A stretch of DNA of 64,000 nt from Bacillaceae bacterium (GCA_017656265.1 JACDOD010000010.1:1-64000), one strand, 5' to 3'. Counted from the first letter of the stretch, positions 8,993 to 17,747 are shown. Notes: generated by a model from the sequence alone, not told the origin. Translations and numbers: made by a program.

Positions 8993-10261
8993 CTAATATC
9001 GAAACACTTTCAATATCTCAATCATATAAGCAGCAGTAAAAAGGACAGCCAGAATTTGACCGGCTAAACCAAGCAGCGGTTCCGAAAATAAAAAGGCTGC
9101 ACACACCATGATGATTCCCAGGAGATATCCATGTAACATGTCAGTCGTTTTATCAGCAGGAACCATATCAGCCAGCAATACTTTGCTCTTTTTCTCCCAT
9201 TTTGTATGAAAACGGTAGGACCACCACAAAAAGGGCACGATTTTAAACAAGTACCCTAAAATCGATGCCGAAAACCAGCCTAGAATAACAAAGATGACTA
9301 AACTTGTTTCGATGGGAAAAATAGTTTCAGGCATAGCCAAACTGATGAGCATCCATACAATCGTCAGAAAATAAACCAGGGGAATGAGCAGATAGGGGAT
9401 ACTGACTGGCCCGGGCGGCTGTTTGCTGTAGCTGTTATTGCGAATGTTCCAGACAAAACGGACAAATAGACTGAGGGAGATGAGCAGTAATACGTAAGAT
9501 AATAGTTTCAACATTTGTACGTGGGACCATAGAAATGCTGTGTATGACCAGACACCTGCATGTAACAGGCCGAGAATCAGAAACCCTTCTTTTCTTCCTT
9601 TAACAGGAGATGCATAAAACATGGGCAGCAGTTTAAAGCTGTAAGTCATAATCAGACTCGCAAGCCACCCCACAATGCCGAGCCAGATATGACTGTTGAA
9701 AACCGTTGAATAATCGAATGGAATCCACTGAAAAGCCATACCTATCCCCATCATGAGGCCAAAAATAACCGTCATAACAAGATTAAATAGGCTCATAGTG
9801 ACACCAAATACAAACATGTTCCATTCACGTTTTTTTACAAAAGTCACGAGCAGATTAAAGACATAGATAAGTACTGCGACGAAGACAAACCCTCCACCAA
9901 TTGCTGCTCCCAGCGGAAAAGAAAGGGAAAAACTGATGGTCAGTGTCAACACGCCAACAAGATAAAGGGCAAAATGAATAAAACCCAGGGAACGGCTGAA
10001 AAGTGAAGTTCTTAGGATCACCTGGGTCAATTGAAAACTGGCCCCCATGGCAATCATTGTTGCCCAGCCCAGCAAAAAGAGGTGAGCAAGCATCCAGCCT
10101 GTAGTATTTCGAACCCCCTGAGCCTGAATAAGCTCCGGAAACTCAAAAATTCCAATAATCATCGCAATTAAGTACATAACCATGCCAGAAGCAAAAAACA
10201 GAAATGAAAGATTGAAAATACGGACGTTCGGCGGTACCATCCCGGCTGCTGCTTTTGTCAT
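8993..10261 (-). CDS. Polytopic membrane protein, heme-copper-oxidase-subunit-I/NnrS-like
   Basis: A 422-residue protein with about 12 hydrophobic segments. The histidines in transmembrane positions (AHLFLLGW near residue 57, NSHIWLGIVGW near 200, plus one in the C-terminal half near 375) resemble heme-binding patterns of cytochrome-oxidase subunit I and NnrS-like proteins. I do not see the complete copper-site signature, so oxidase activity is not supported. The true start is ATG at 10261 with a GGAGGAG RBS; the frame is open about 80 codons further upstream but reads into the repeat array. A role in respiratory or nitric-oxide physiology is only a guess. Confidence 0.7.
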   Translation of the reverse strand: MTKAAAGMVPPNVRIFNLSFLFFASGMVMYLIAMIIGIFEFPELIQAQGVRNTTGWMLAHLFLLGWATMIAMGASFQLTQVILRTSLFSRSLGFIHFALYLVGVLTLTISFSLSFPLGAAIGGGFVFVAVLIYVFNLLVTFVKKREWNMFVFGVTMSLFNLVMTVIFGLMMGIGMAFQWIPFDYSTVFNSHIWLGIVGWLASLIMTYSFKLLPMFYASPVKGRKEGFLILGLLHAGVWSYTAFLWSHVQMLKLLSYVLLLISLSLFVRFVWNIRNNSYSKQPPGPVSIPYLLIPLVYFLTIVWMLISLAMPETIFPIETSLVIFVILGWFSASILGYLFKIVPFLWWSYRFHTKWEKKSKVLLADMVPADKTTDMLHGYLLGIIMVCAAFLFSEPLLGLAGQILAVLFTAAYMIEILKVFRY

Positions 10262-10485
10262 TCTACTCCTCCTTTCCCTATTAAAGAATATTCTCCTTAC
10301 GTCATAACTTTTCCTGTCAAAAAGATTCTCTTCAATGGATTCTCTTTCTCTATTTAACAGGGATCTTGTACTTCCAATCTTAATAGCAGATGTAATAAAT
10401 CGCATGTGAATGTTTAGTTGAACCCTCACATGCGATTTCTTTATTTCCATTTTTTGAAGTATGCATTGTATATGGCAGTATAAAA

Positions 10486-10792
10486 TACATTTCCTCCACA
10501 CCTCTGCTCGGTTTTGGTCTTCATCAAGCCTATGAAGTACATTTCCACCACATCTCTGCCCCGCTTTTGGTCTTCATCAAGCCTATGAAGTACATTTCCT
10601 CCACATCTCTGGCCGGTTTTGATCTTCATCAAGCCTATGAAGTACATTTCCACCACATCTCTGCCCGGTTTTGGTCTTCATCAAGCCTATGAAGTACATT
10701 TCGTCCACGTTCTTGCCCGGTTTTGGTCTTCATCGAGCTTATGAAGTACATTTCCGCCACATCTCTGCCCAGTTTTGGTCTTCATCGGAGTC
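10486..10792. repeat. 52-bp tandem repeat array with CTTCAT..ATGAAG hairpin cores
   Basis: Six CTTCAT cores start at 10519, 10572, 10624, 10676, 10728 and 10780, giving periods of 53, 52, 52, 52 and 52 bp. Each full unit holds CTTCATCAAGCCTATGAAG, a 6-bp inverted repeat, followed by TACATTTCCNCCAC and CTGCCCGGTTTTGGT. Because the period is not a multiple of three the array is not coding, although open frames cross it. A related array with the same period and hairpin lies at 34736-35090. Confidence 0.85.
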
Positions 10793-10842
10793 ATTACTTC
10801 CAAACTTGCCGGCCAGCATCATATACGTCTTAGAAAATAAAA

Positions 10843-10892
10843 CACCTCCCACTTCGACAAAATACGTCAAATTTCGGGAGGTGACAGGCACC
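10843..10892 (-). terminator. Hairpin with GTGACAGGCACC element downstream of TraB-family gene
   Basis: The stem ACCTCCC / GGGAGGT encloses about 23 nt, and the right arm continues into GTGACAGGCACC, the same element as at 8365 and 23280. It begins 3 nt past the TraB-family stop codon and probably ends that transcript. Confidence 0.5.
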
Positions 10893-10894
10893 TA

Positions 10895-12058
10895 TTATAA
10901 ATTTTCGAAGAAGAGCCGGACGACGTCAGCACCGCCGATAAAGGTTCCGAGGGAGCTTCCCAGATTAGCCATTACAATGACAAGCAAGATTCGGGTGACC
11001 TTGTTGTTCCAGAACCCTTTTAAACTGTACACATCCTCGGAGAGCCCTTCAAAGTCAGCAACGTTTGGACGCCGGATAATTGCCTGCACAAGTCCTGCAA
11101 ACCAGCCGGCTGCAAGCAGCGGATTCAGGGATGTAATCGGTGCTGCTACAAATGCGGTCAAAATCGCCAGTGGGTGGGCAAATGCAATCGCTGCTCCAAG
11201 GGCGGAAAAGGAGCCATTCCACAGTACCCAGCTGATGGTCTGTTGAATCCCGGCTGCAGGATTGGCTAAAAACGTATATAAAATAACTGAAACTATCAAG
11301 AGAGGAATGGTCCAGCCAATGATCTTCGGCACTTTGGATTTTGGCGGTACCTTTGTCAACTGAGCCAGATTATGATCCTTCTGAATTTCATTCGTAATCC
11401 CTGGCACATGCGCCGCTCCCACAACAGCGACTATTTTTTCACCAGGGGCTTCCTTAATTTTTTGTGCCAGATATTGATCCCGTTCATCAATCAGCGGTTT
11501 CTTTAACTTTGGGAAGTGCTCTGTAAATTCGTTCAGCATGGAATTCAGCATATCCTTTGATTTCAGCTTTTCCAGTTCCTCTTCCGAAATATCATCCTTG
11601 CTGAAAATGCTGCCGACAATTTGCATGAGGAGCTGTGTCTTTCCCCAGAACCCAACGTTTCCCCAGATCCTTGCAAAGGTAACCTGAATATTTCGGTCAG
11701 CCAGTACCAGTTCTGCACCGGTTTCCTTTGCTGATTCTATGCCCTGAATCATTTCCTGCCCGGGTTTAATGCCAAATTGTTTGGCCACCCGTTTTTGGAA
11801 AGAGGAAATGACCAGATTCATTAAGAGCAATGTTGCCTTTTTTTCTTTAATAACTTTAAAAATGTCCATTTCTTTCCACTGATTGCTTTCCATGATGGAT
11901 TGGTACCGCTGCTCGTCCAGTTCTACGCAGACGGTATCCGGCTGTTCAGATTCAATGACTTCTTTTACCTCTTCTGCACTTTTTTTCGAAACGTGAGCCG
12001 TTCCGATTAATATAATTTCTTTATCATCTAATTGTATTTTCGTGACATTTTGTTCCAT
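10895..12058 (-). CDS. TraB/PrgY family membrane protein
   Basis: 387 residues. The N-terminal two-thirds carries the TraB-domain signature: GTAHVSKKS at 19-27, CVELDEQRY near 44, and a second GAAHVPGI near 213. The C-terminal third has three or four hydrophobic segments. TraB-family proteins include the enterococcal pheromone-shutdown factor and resemble the Tiki/GumN metalloprotease-like fold; GxxH and the later GAAH are the conserved sites. The biological role in Bacillaceae is unknown. The gene stands alone on its strand. Confidence 0.85.
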   Translation of the reverse strand: MEQNVTKIQLDDKEIILIGTAHVSKKSAEEVKEVIESEQPDTVCVELDEQRYQSIMESNQWKEMDIFKVIKEKKATLLLMNLVISSFQKRVAKQFGIKPGQEMIQGIESAKETGAELVLADRNIQVTFARIWGNVGFWGKTQLLMQIVGSIFSKDDISEEELEKLKSKDMLNSMLNEFTEHFPKLKKPLIDERDQYLAQKIKEAPGEKIVAVVGAAHVPGITNEIQKDHNLAQLTKVPPKSKVPKIIGWTIPLLIVSVILYTFLANPAAGIQQTISWVLWNGSFSALGAAIAFAHPLAILTAFVAAPITSLNPLLAAGWFAGLVQAIIRRPNVADFEGLSEDVYSLKGFWNNKVTRILLVIVMANLGSSLGTFIGGADVVRLFFENL

Positions 12059-12200
12059 TAATCGCTACCCTTCCTTTTACAATGGAATTGATCGTCTATA
12101 TGAAAAAAGATCCATGTCCAGTATCTCTATCTTTACTGTACCATTTTCATGCCAATCGCTCCATCATAATATGTATTTTGAGATTTAGGGCGAGTCCTGC

Positions 12201-12908
12201 CTATCGCTTTGCAGCTTTCACAATCAAAAAAGCTGGTTTTTTCATTAAGCGTTCATAGGCATCCAGGCTGACCTTTTTCATGTCCTCTACAGGAACAGGT
12301 TCTCTTATCCCTTCGACTGAAAAATACTTCGAGGTAACGTTGAAAATATCCTGCAGCGGGCGTCTGTAAAATTGTACATCGATGGTTTGTCCCCCTTTGT
12401 TCCACTGATCTGTCAGCAATTCCGTCAGAAAATACGCTTTCGTTTGAGACAGGGACAAATCCATCATCGGGTGATGAACAGAATACAGGAACACACCTCC
12501 GGGCTTTAATATCCGGACAAACTCCGAAAATGGCTCCTCCCAATTTTTCAAATAATGGAGCGTAAGCGAGCTGAGAATCAAATCAAACGTGTCATCGGAA
12601 AAAGGGAGTGGTTCAGATAAATCGCAGCAGTGTACTTTCGCTTTTCCCTGTGTACGCCTTCTGGTCGCTTCTGCCATATCAGGGCTAATATCTATGGCTG
12701 TAACCTCAGCCCCCATGCGAATCAGATATTCCGTATACCATCCTCCTGCACAACCCGCATCCAGTACCGTTAAACCATCAAGGGCATCCGGCAGCAGTTC
12801 GGTCATTGCGGGCCGTTCATAAAACAGATTGTATGCATTACTTTTGGGATCCTCCTGTTCATAACTGTTCGCTAGCTGATCAAAGGTTTTCGTCAGTTTT
12901 TCTTTCAA
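12201..12908 (-). CDS. Class I SAM-dependent methyltransferase
   Basis: About 235 residues with motif I LDAGCAGGWYTEYL, motif II EVTAIDISPDM, the acidic motif VHCCDLSEPLPF and motif IV FDLILSSLTLHY, all of the UbiE/Methyltransf_11 type. I place the start at a TTG (12906-12908) preceded by AAAGGGTG; the frame is open further upstream but overlaps the hydrolase gene. It is the second gene of an operon with the alpha/beta hydrolase at 12926-13744. The substrate is unknown. Confidence 0.85.
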   Translation of the reverse strand: MKEKLTKTFDQLANSYEQEDPKSNAYNLFYERPAMTELLPDALDGLTVLDAGCAGGWYTEYLIRMGAEVTAIDISPDMAEATRRRTQGKAKVHCCDLSEPLPFSDDTFDLILSSLTLHYLKNWEEPFSEFVRILKPGGVFLYSVHHPMMDLSLSQTKAYFLTELLTDQWNKGGQTIDVQFYRRPLQDIFNVTSKYFSVEGIREPVPVEDMKKVSLDAYERLMKKPAFLIVKAAKR

Positions 12909-12925
12909 AACAATCACCCTTTCTT

Positions 12926-13744
12926 TTAAGAACCTGTCTTTAATGTCCGATCCAGCCACTCCTGGATATGGGCATTAAATAATCCTGGCTGCTCCATCTG
13001 CAAAAGGTGCCCAGCCTTATCCAGCACAGCAAAAGTAGCACGCGGAAAATAATCTTGAATATGAAAGGCATCTTTATAGCCGACGCCAGAATCCTGCTTT
13101 CCTGTTAAAAATACACATGGCTTATCAAATACAGTCTGAATCGGATGAAACGTGAATCCATAGTGTTGCTTGATTTTTGCCAGAAATTCTGAATCTGCCC
13201 TTTCTGCCCCGCTCACTACTTCAGATTCAAATCGCTTCCAGTTATATTCATCGTGAACCACACTGACAGAGCAGAAGTCTTTTTTATAATCATGCTGAAG
13301 TTGCCCCATAAAGTCCTGATCTTCGGCAATGACAGTATGTTCAGGCAGGGCCCTCTCTTCCACCTCTGGTATAATCATCGGGCAGATAAATGCTGCCCCT
13401 TCCACCTGATCAGCTTTTTTTTCGATGATCCCCAGAGATAAGTAACCGCCGTATGATTCCCCGGCAAGCAAAAAAGATTGTTCTGGAATGACCTTGTCGA
13501 TAAACCGAATAACAGCATCGAGCATATCATCTGATCCGGAAATATGTTTTCCACCCTTTGTCCGCCCCATTCCCGGCAAGTCGATGTAAATTCGTTTGAA
13601 GCCATTTTTCTCACGGAAGACGGGCTCCATACAGCCAATCATCAACTCAGAATCCAATGAGAAGCCATGAATCATAATGATTGGCTTGCCTTCACCATAT
13701 ACTTGATAATACATCTCCAAATCTTCTATGTTACATACAGGCAT
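12926..13744 (-). CDS. Alpha/beta hydrolase
   Basis: 272 residues with the alpha/beta-hydrolase triad: nucleophile Ser97 in GESYGG, an acid in TGKQDSGVG near 216, and His in KAGHLLQME near 245. The oxyanion element is HGFSLDSE near 26. It precedes the methyltransferase gene with a short gap, so they are probably co-transcribed. The substrate is unknown; the architecture fits the broad MhpC/esterase group. Confidence 0.87.
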   Translation of the reverse strand: MPVCNIEDLEMYYQVYGEGKPIIMIHGFSLDSELMIGCMEPVFREKNGFKRIYIDLPGMGRTKGGKHISGSDDMLDAVIRFIDKVIPEQSFLLAGESYGGYLSLGIIEKKADQVEGAAFICPMIIPEVEERALPEHTVIAEDQDFMGQLQHDYKKDFCSVSVVHDEYNWKRFESEVVSGAERADSEFLAKIKQHYGFTFHPIQTVFDKPCVFLTGKQDSGVGYKDAFHIQDYFPRATFAVLDKAGHLLQMEQPGLFNAHIQEWLDRTLKTGS

Positions 13745-13811
13745 ATAACTCCTCCATTATTAAAAAAATTGTTCAACACTAAATAAAGCGCTGCAAAAGG
13801 CACAACTGATT

Positions 13812-13860
13812 GTGACATACTCCACCACCTAAACGAATGCTTAGAAGTGGGGACTTCTTT
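13812..13860. repeat. IS200/IS605-type end-like hairpin (copy A)
   Basis: GACATACTCCACCACCTAA, then a short loop and TTAGAAGTGGGGACTTCT: a stem-loop of the kind found at the right end of IS605/TnpB elements. Closely similar sequences occur at 18845-18890 and 36296-36348. No transposase or TnpB gene is beside any of them. Confidence 0.45.
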
Positions 13861-13961
13861 CATAGGCAGGTTAAATTACCTTAACCCCTTTACATTTTGA
13901 CTAAAACATTATAACATGTTTGATTAAAGTTTTAAGAATTTTTTGAAAAGGTGTGAGTCCA

Positions 13962-15131
13962 TTGGATTTTAATATCTCCAACTCCCTCAAACATTTGCCT
14001 GAACAATTTTTTGCCCGGCTGGCGTCGGATGTTCAGTATTATGTTCATAAAGGCTATGATGTCATCAACCTGGGACAGGGAAATCCTGATCAGCCTACCC
14101 CGGACCATATCGTAAAGGCTATGCAGAGAGCCGCTGCAAATCCTGAATTCCATAAATATTCTCCCTTTGGCGGCCAGCCCTTTTTAAAAGAAGCCGTCTG
14201 TGAGTTTTATGAGCGGGAATATGGGGTTACCCTCGATCCAGATGAGGAAGTCGCTATTTTAATCGGGGCCAAACATGGACTCGTGGAGCTTCCCCAGGCA
14301 CTCCTGAACCCCGGAGACACCGTCCTGGTTCCTGATCCGGGATATCCGGATTACTGGTCCGGGATAGCCCTGGCACAGGCCAACATGGAAATGATGCCCC
14401 TTTTGAAGGAAAATGATTATTTGCCGGATTATCATACTATTCCGGAAACCGTCAAACACCGGGCGAAGATGATCTTTCTGAACTACCCAAATAATCCGAC
14501 AGGGGCAACAGCATCTCCGGATTTTTTCCAGGAAACCGTCCGTTTTGCCCGTAAATATGAACTTTGTGTCGTTCATGATTTTGCTTATGGTGCCATTGGG
14601 TTTGACGGAGTAAAGCCTCCAAGTTTTCTGGAAACGGATGGTGCAAAAGAAGTCGGCATTGATGTATATACGCTATCAAAAACCTATAATATGGCTGGAT
14701 GGCGAATTGCTTTTGCCGTTGGAAACAAAAGTGTGGTTTCAGCACTCAACCTTCTGCAGGACCACCTCCACTGCAGTGTTTTCAGTGCGATTCAGGAAGC
14801 AGCAAGAGTGGCCTTGACCGGCTCCCAGCAATGCGTAAAAGAGTTAAGGCAAATGTATGAAAAGCGCAGAAATATATTAATAGAAGCAGCAAAAAACATT
14901 GGCTGGCATGCAGACGCACCAAAGGGATCTTTTTTTGCCTGGCTTCCAGTTCCTGAAGGATATACATCAGAATCCCTTTCACGGGAAATCCTGGAAAAAG
15001 CACACGTGGCTTTTGCTCCAGGAAAAGGATTTGGTAAGCATGGGGAAGGTTTTGTCCGGGCGGGTCTGCTGACAGAAGAACATCGAATAAAAGAAGCCAT
15101 TCAACGGATAGAGGAATTGAATATTTTTTAA
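13962..15131 (+). CDS. PLP-dependent aminotransferase, MtnE-like
   Basis: A fold-type I aminotransferase of about 389 residues that resembles Bacillus MtnE (YkrV), which transaminates 2-keto-4-methylthiobutyrate to methionine in the methionine salvage pathway. Family segments: INLGQGNPDQPTPDHIVKA (~residue 35), PDPGYPDYWSG (~125), NYPNNPTGA (~175), HDFAYGAIGFDG (~205) and the PLP lysine in TLSKTYNMAGWR (~240). The start is either GTG at 13953 or TTG at 13962; the RBS AAAAGGTG favours TTG. No SAM riboswitch is visible upstream and no other mtn gene is nearby, so the specific role is inferred from similarity. Confidence 0.8.
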   Translation: MDFNISNSLKHLPEQFFARLASDVQYYVHKGYDVINLGQGNPDQPTPDHIVKAMQRAAANPEFHKYSPFGGQPFLKEAVCEFYEREYGVTLDPDEEVAILIGAKHGLVELPQALLNPGDTVLVPDPGYPDYWSGIALAQANMEMMPLLKENDYLPDYHTIPETVKHRAKMIFLNYPNNPTGATASPDFFQETVRFARKYELCVVHDFAYGAIGFDGVKPPSFLETDGAKEVGIDVYTLSKTYNMAGWRIAFAVGNKSVVSALNLLQDHLHCSVFSAIQEAARVALTGSQQCVKELRQMYEKRRNILIEAAKNIGWHADAPKGSFFAWLPVPEGYTSESLSREILEKAHVAFAPGKGFGKHGEGFVRAGLLTEEHRIKEAIQRIEELNIF

Positions 15132-15156
15132 AATGATTACGGCTGGCTCAGTATAG

Positions 15157-15348
15157 TCAGCCCTTATCCTTCAGCAGCCCTGCCATTATCATGACAAACA
15201 TCAAAGAGGACAGCACAAATAAAATAGCTGTCATATGCTTATATAAGCTGTATTGATGGTGACTTTCTTCTGTTTTTACCGTTTTAATAAAAAATATAGT
15301 AAACAAATACCCAAAAACAGAAAATGCGATTATCAAACCAACTAGCAT
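15157..15348 (-). CDS. Small two-TM membrane protein
   Basis: 63 residues with two hydrophobic segments (roughly 4-22 and 40-58) joined by a short polar loop. ATG at 15348 follows GGGTGAT; an in-frame GTG lies three codons earlier. It is convergent with the aminotransferase gene. Function unknown. Confidence 0.6.
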   Translation of the reverse strand: MLVGLIIAFSVFGYLFTIFFIKTVKTEESHHQYSLYKHMTAILFVLSSLMFVMIMAGLLKDKG

Positions 15349-15460
15349 CGTTATCACCCATTGGCAGAATGTGAGTCAAATGAAACGTGTAACAAAAGAA
15401 AATCATGTAGGAAATCGTTTGTGGAATTTTCTAGGAAGAAGAGATTCATCAAGCGAAGTT

Positions 15461-15799
15461 TTACTGATTGACAATGGCTTTTTTCATGACCTCGATATCG
15501 ATCTCATGCTTTCTCACTACAGCAGCCAGATCATCAAGCTTCTTTTCAATATCCAGTAATTTTTCGGTATTTTTTGCAACCTGAGAAAGAATGGTTGTCT
15601 GGCTTGCTTCCAGTTGATCCATACGAGTTTCCAACTGATCCATACGGGTTTCCAGCTTTTCCATCCGAGTTTCCAACTGGTCCATACGGGTTTCCAGCTT
15701 TTCCATCCGAGACTCCAGTTGATCCAAACGCTTATGAATAGGATCCAGTTTTTCATCCAGCAAATTAGAAAGCATTTGCATCAATCTTTCCTCATTCAT
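15461..15799 (-). CDS. Coiled-coil repeat protein
   Basis: 112 residues, almost wholly coiled coil. The heptad LETRMDQ/LETRMEK repeats about six times between residues 24 and 66, encoded by 21-bp DNA repeats that are still nearly identical, so the array is young or homogenised. There is no signal peptide or membrane segment. The RBS is AAAGGTGG. Copy number probably varies between strains. Function unknown; similar short repeat proteins are common in Bacillaceae. Confidence 0.75.
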   Translation of the reverse strand: MNEERLMQMLSNLLDEKLDPIHKRLDQLESRMEKLETRMDQLETRMEKLETRMDQLETRMDQLEASQTTILSQVAKNTEKLLDIEKKLDDLAAVVRKHEIDIEVMKKAIVNQ

Positions 15800-16049
15800 T
15801 ATCTTTCACCACCTTTCTTACATCATAATATACCATAAACCCGTCCTAAAAGGAGATCAAACTTTAAAAAATTCTACAACGGTTTCTGCCTTTCTGCTTC
15901 TGCATACTGAAAGCCATAAAAGTTATCTTTTTCCACTTCTGCAGGTCTTCCCCTCTTATTACAATATTAGATCAAAAAAATCACTAGGGGTTACGCCTCA
16001 ACCCTCCCAGAATCCCTTTAAAAATAGTAGAAAAGTGCTATTGTTAAAG

Positions 16050-16063
16050 TAGAAGCGCTTCCA
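16050..16063. promoter_or_regulatory. Possible cre (CcpA) site upstream of the chimeric gene
   Basis: The 14-mer TAGAAGCGCTTCCA, with a perfect GAAGCGCTTC core, resembles the catabolite-response element consensus. It lies 42 bp before the chimeric gene and just upstream of an ATACCCC half-site of the kind bound by CsoR/CstR repressors of sulfide-oxidation genes. The assignment is by motif only. Confidence 0.4.
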
Positions 16064-16104
16064 TACCCCTGTATGTATTAAAGATTAGAAGGAGTGATTC
16101 AACA

Positions 16105-16464
16105 ATGGCGAAAGTCGTCGTTATTGGCACTGGTTTTTCCGGTCAGACTGCTGCTTTATATTTGCGGAAAAACCTTGGAAAAGAACATGATGTGACAGTA
16201 ATTAATCCGTGGCCACGGTTTACGTATATCCCTTCCTTCGTATGGGTAGGCTCATTTGAAATTCCCCTCTCTCCAAGGGAGCAGGAAGTGTTTATCCTGA
16301 CTTTAAAGGGATTCAGTCAAAAAGAAATCGCTGAACGCATGAGCATCAGCGTAAAAACCGTAGAAAATCACCGGCGGAACATCCGGAAAAAACTAGGCAG
16401 TAAGAATAAAGGAGAACGGATGGAATTTGCCCAAAAATATAAGCTGCTGGAATTGTATAAGTAA
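16105..16464 (+). CDS. Chimera: sulfide:quinone-reductase-like N-terminus joined to LuxR-type HTH
   Basis: 119 residues. Residues 1-49 (MAKVVVIGTGFSGQTAALYL and on to IPSFVWVG) are the dinucleotide-binding start of a sulfide:quinone oxidoreductase/FAD-NAD(P) oxidoreductase of about 400 residues. Residues 54-119 (LSPREQEVFILTLKGFSQKE, then SVKTVENHRRNIRKKLG) are a complete LuxR/GerE-type DNA-binding domain. There is no stop or frameshift at the junction, and the RBS AAGGAGTGATT is strong. The simplest origin is a deletion that joined an sqr gene to a regulator gene, leaving an HTH protein under an sqr-type promoter. It may be a working small regulator or a decaying fusion. I have seen no family with this architecture. 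Confidence 0.75.
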   Translation: MAKVVVIGTGFSGQTAALYLRKNLGKEHDVTVINPWPRFTYIPSFVWVGSFEIPLSPREQEVFILTLKGFSQKEIAERMSISVKTVENHRRNIRKKLGSKNKGERMEFAQKYKLLELYK

Positions 16465-16549
16465 CGGCCAGGGGGATAAAACCCATTTTTAAAGAAAAAA
16501 TGGATGGACATACTGGTGGTCCCATCCTTATCTGAAAAGCGCCAAAAAG

Positions 16550-17191
16550 TTACCCTTTCATAAACTTCGTAATGGCTTGCAGGATGTCGCTCATAACTTG
16601 AATGGATGATTGAATATCCCCCTCCAATTCCAGACTATGGTTGGCATCAGGGATTGAAACAACTTCAACATTTTCTATTTGATGCAATTCGGCGACATTC
16701 TCTTTTATATAACACGGATCTTTGGTTCCTATAATCACTAGTGAAGGGTTCGTGATCCTCTTCATCTCGCTTGTAATTTGCTGGCTGTGAAGCAAAGGGG
16801 TCAGCCAGATCACCCTGGCATCTTCAATGAGTTTTGATTTTAACAGCTCCAGCCCTGCAATGGTGCCAATGGACTTGCAAACCACCGCAAACTCCTGATA
16901 ACTCTTTTCTTTCATTACTTTTTCAACAGACACTGTCACATCTGTGCTGATCCACTGAATTTGTTCCTCCTTAGGGGATTGGGCAAAATCTTGATGAAGA
17001 TAGTTATAATTCACCATCAGGATGTCATATCCCAGTTCGCCTAATAGTTTAGCAGAATAAAATTGCAGCGGCATGTCGTTATTATATCCTCTGCCCGGCA
17101 ACAGAATGGCCAGTTTTTGACCCCCCATGTCAACCTGTTTATTTTGTAAGACTTCTTTATAGCCCTTTACATGAACTTCTGTTATAGCCAT
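16550..17191 (-). CDS. Alpha/beta hydrolase (KANL3/Tex30-like)
   Basis: A 213-residue small alpha/beta hydrolase: LLPGRGYNND near 31 as oxyanion region, nucleophile Ser107 in VCKSIGT, acid in GTKDPCY (~157) and His in DANHSLE (~188). The RBS is GGAGGAAA. It lies 46 bp downstream of the TM protein gene at 17238 on the same strand and may be co-transcribed. Substrate unknown. Confidence 0.8.
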   Translation of the reverse strand: MAITEVHVKGYKEVLQNKQVDMGGQKLAILLPGRGYNNDMPLQFYSAKLLGELGYDILMVNYNYLHQDFAQSPKEEQIQWISTDVTVSVEKVMKEKSYQEFAVVCKSIGTIAGLELLKSKLIEDARVIWLTPLLHSQQITSEMKRITNPSLVIIGTKDPCYIKENVAELHQIENVEVVSIPDANHSLELEGDIQSSIQVMSDILQAITKFMKG

Positions 17192-17237
17192 ACGGTTTCC
17201 TCCTTCACTTCATCGTATTTGTGGTACAAACATCCTA

Positions 17238-17747
17238 TTATTGATTGCTAAAAATTTGGCGGATTCCTTCCACGAGTTTGATATATGGGTAATAGACCTC
17301 TGCGCCATCAGTCTTTATGTTGCTTTGCCGCGGCACTTGTTCGAAAAATTCATTCCACAGATCCTGAACTTTCCTTAGTTTTTGGATGTCCTCATCTGAC
17401 AAATCTCCATCAGTTAAATAGAGGTTATAAATACTGGCATCCATTGCACAACAATCAAGAACATGTCCTTTGGCTGGATCACTCAAGATGATATAGGATC
17501 GAATGACACTTTCATAGTTTTTCCCCTCTATAAATGCCTGTTCAAGGTTTTCTTGTGAAGGGTTTTCAATCACATGGTCTAATAGCTGGATTGGTGTATT
17601 CATATTGCGGACAAGGTTCATTCTCGCCTGTTCCATAGCCGATTCATATTGATCGATTTTGCTGGATAAGTGAACGTTATAATAAATCGCTGCTACAATT
17701 GTGACAATTAAAATAAGAAAAGCAGCAAATCCTATCCTTTTTTTCAT
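17238..17747 (-). CDS. Single-TM hypothetical protein, paralogue of 5798-6364
   Basis: 169 residues with one N-terminal membrane segment (about 5-24), a short helix and a C-terminal domain containing LSDEDIQKLRKVQDLWNEFF, which aligns with the protein at 5798-6364. A 'CC' pair near residue 98 is not shared. The RBS is AAGGTG. Function unknown. Confidence 0.75.
   Translation of the reverse strand: MKKRIGFAAFLILIVTIVAAIYYNVHLSSKIDQYESAMEQARMNLVRNMNTPIQLLDHVIENPSQENLEQAFIEGKNYESVIRSYIILSDPAKGHVLDCCAMDASIYNLYLTDGDLSDEDIQKLRKVQDLWNEFFEQVPRQSNIKTDGAEVYYPYIKLVEGIRQIFSNQ

Noticed and set aside
10441-10656. Open frame with repeated MVEMYFIGLMK-like translation
   Set aside because: It is read from the 52-bp repeat array on the minus strand. 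The period is not a multiple of three, there is no RBS, and the apparent repeats come from DNA repeats, not a protein.
13745-13961. SAM riboswitch upstream of the MtnE-like gene
   Set aside because: No conserved S-box core is seen; the region holds an IS605-like hairpin instead.
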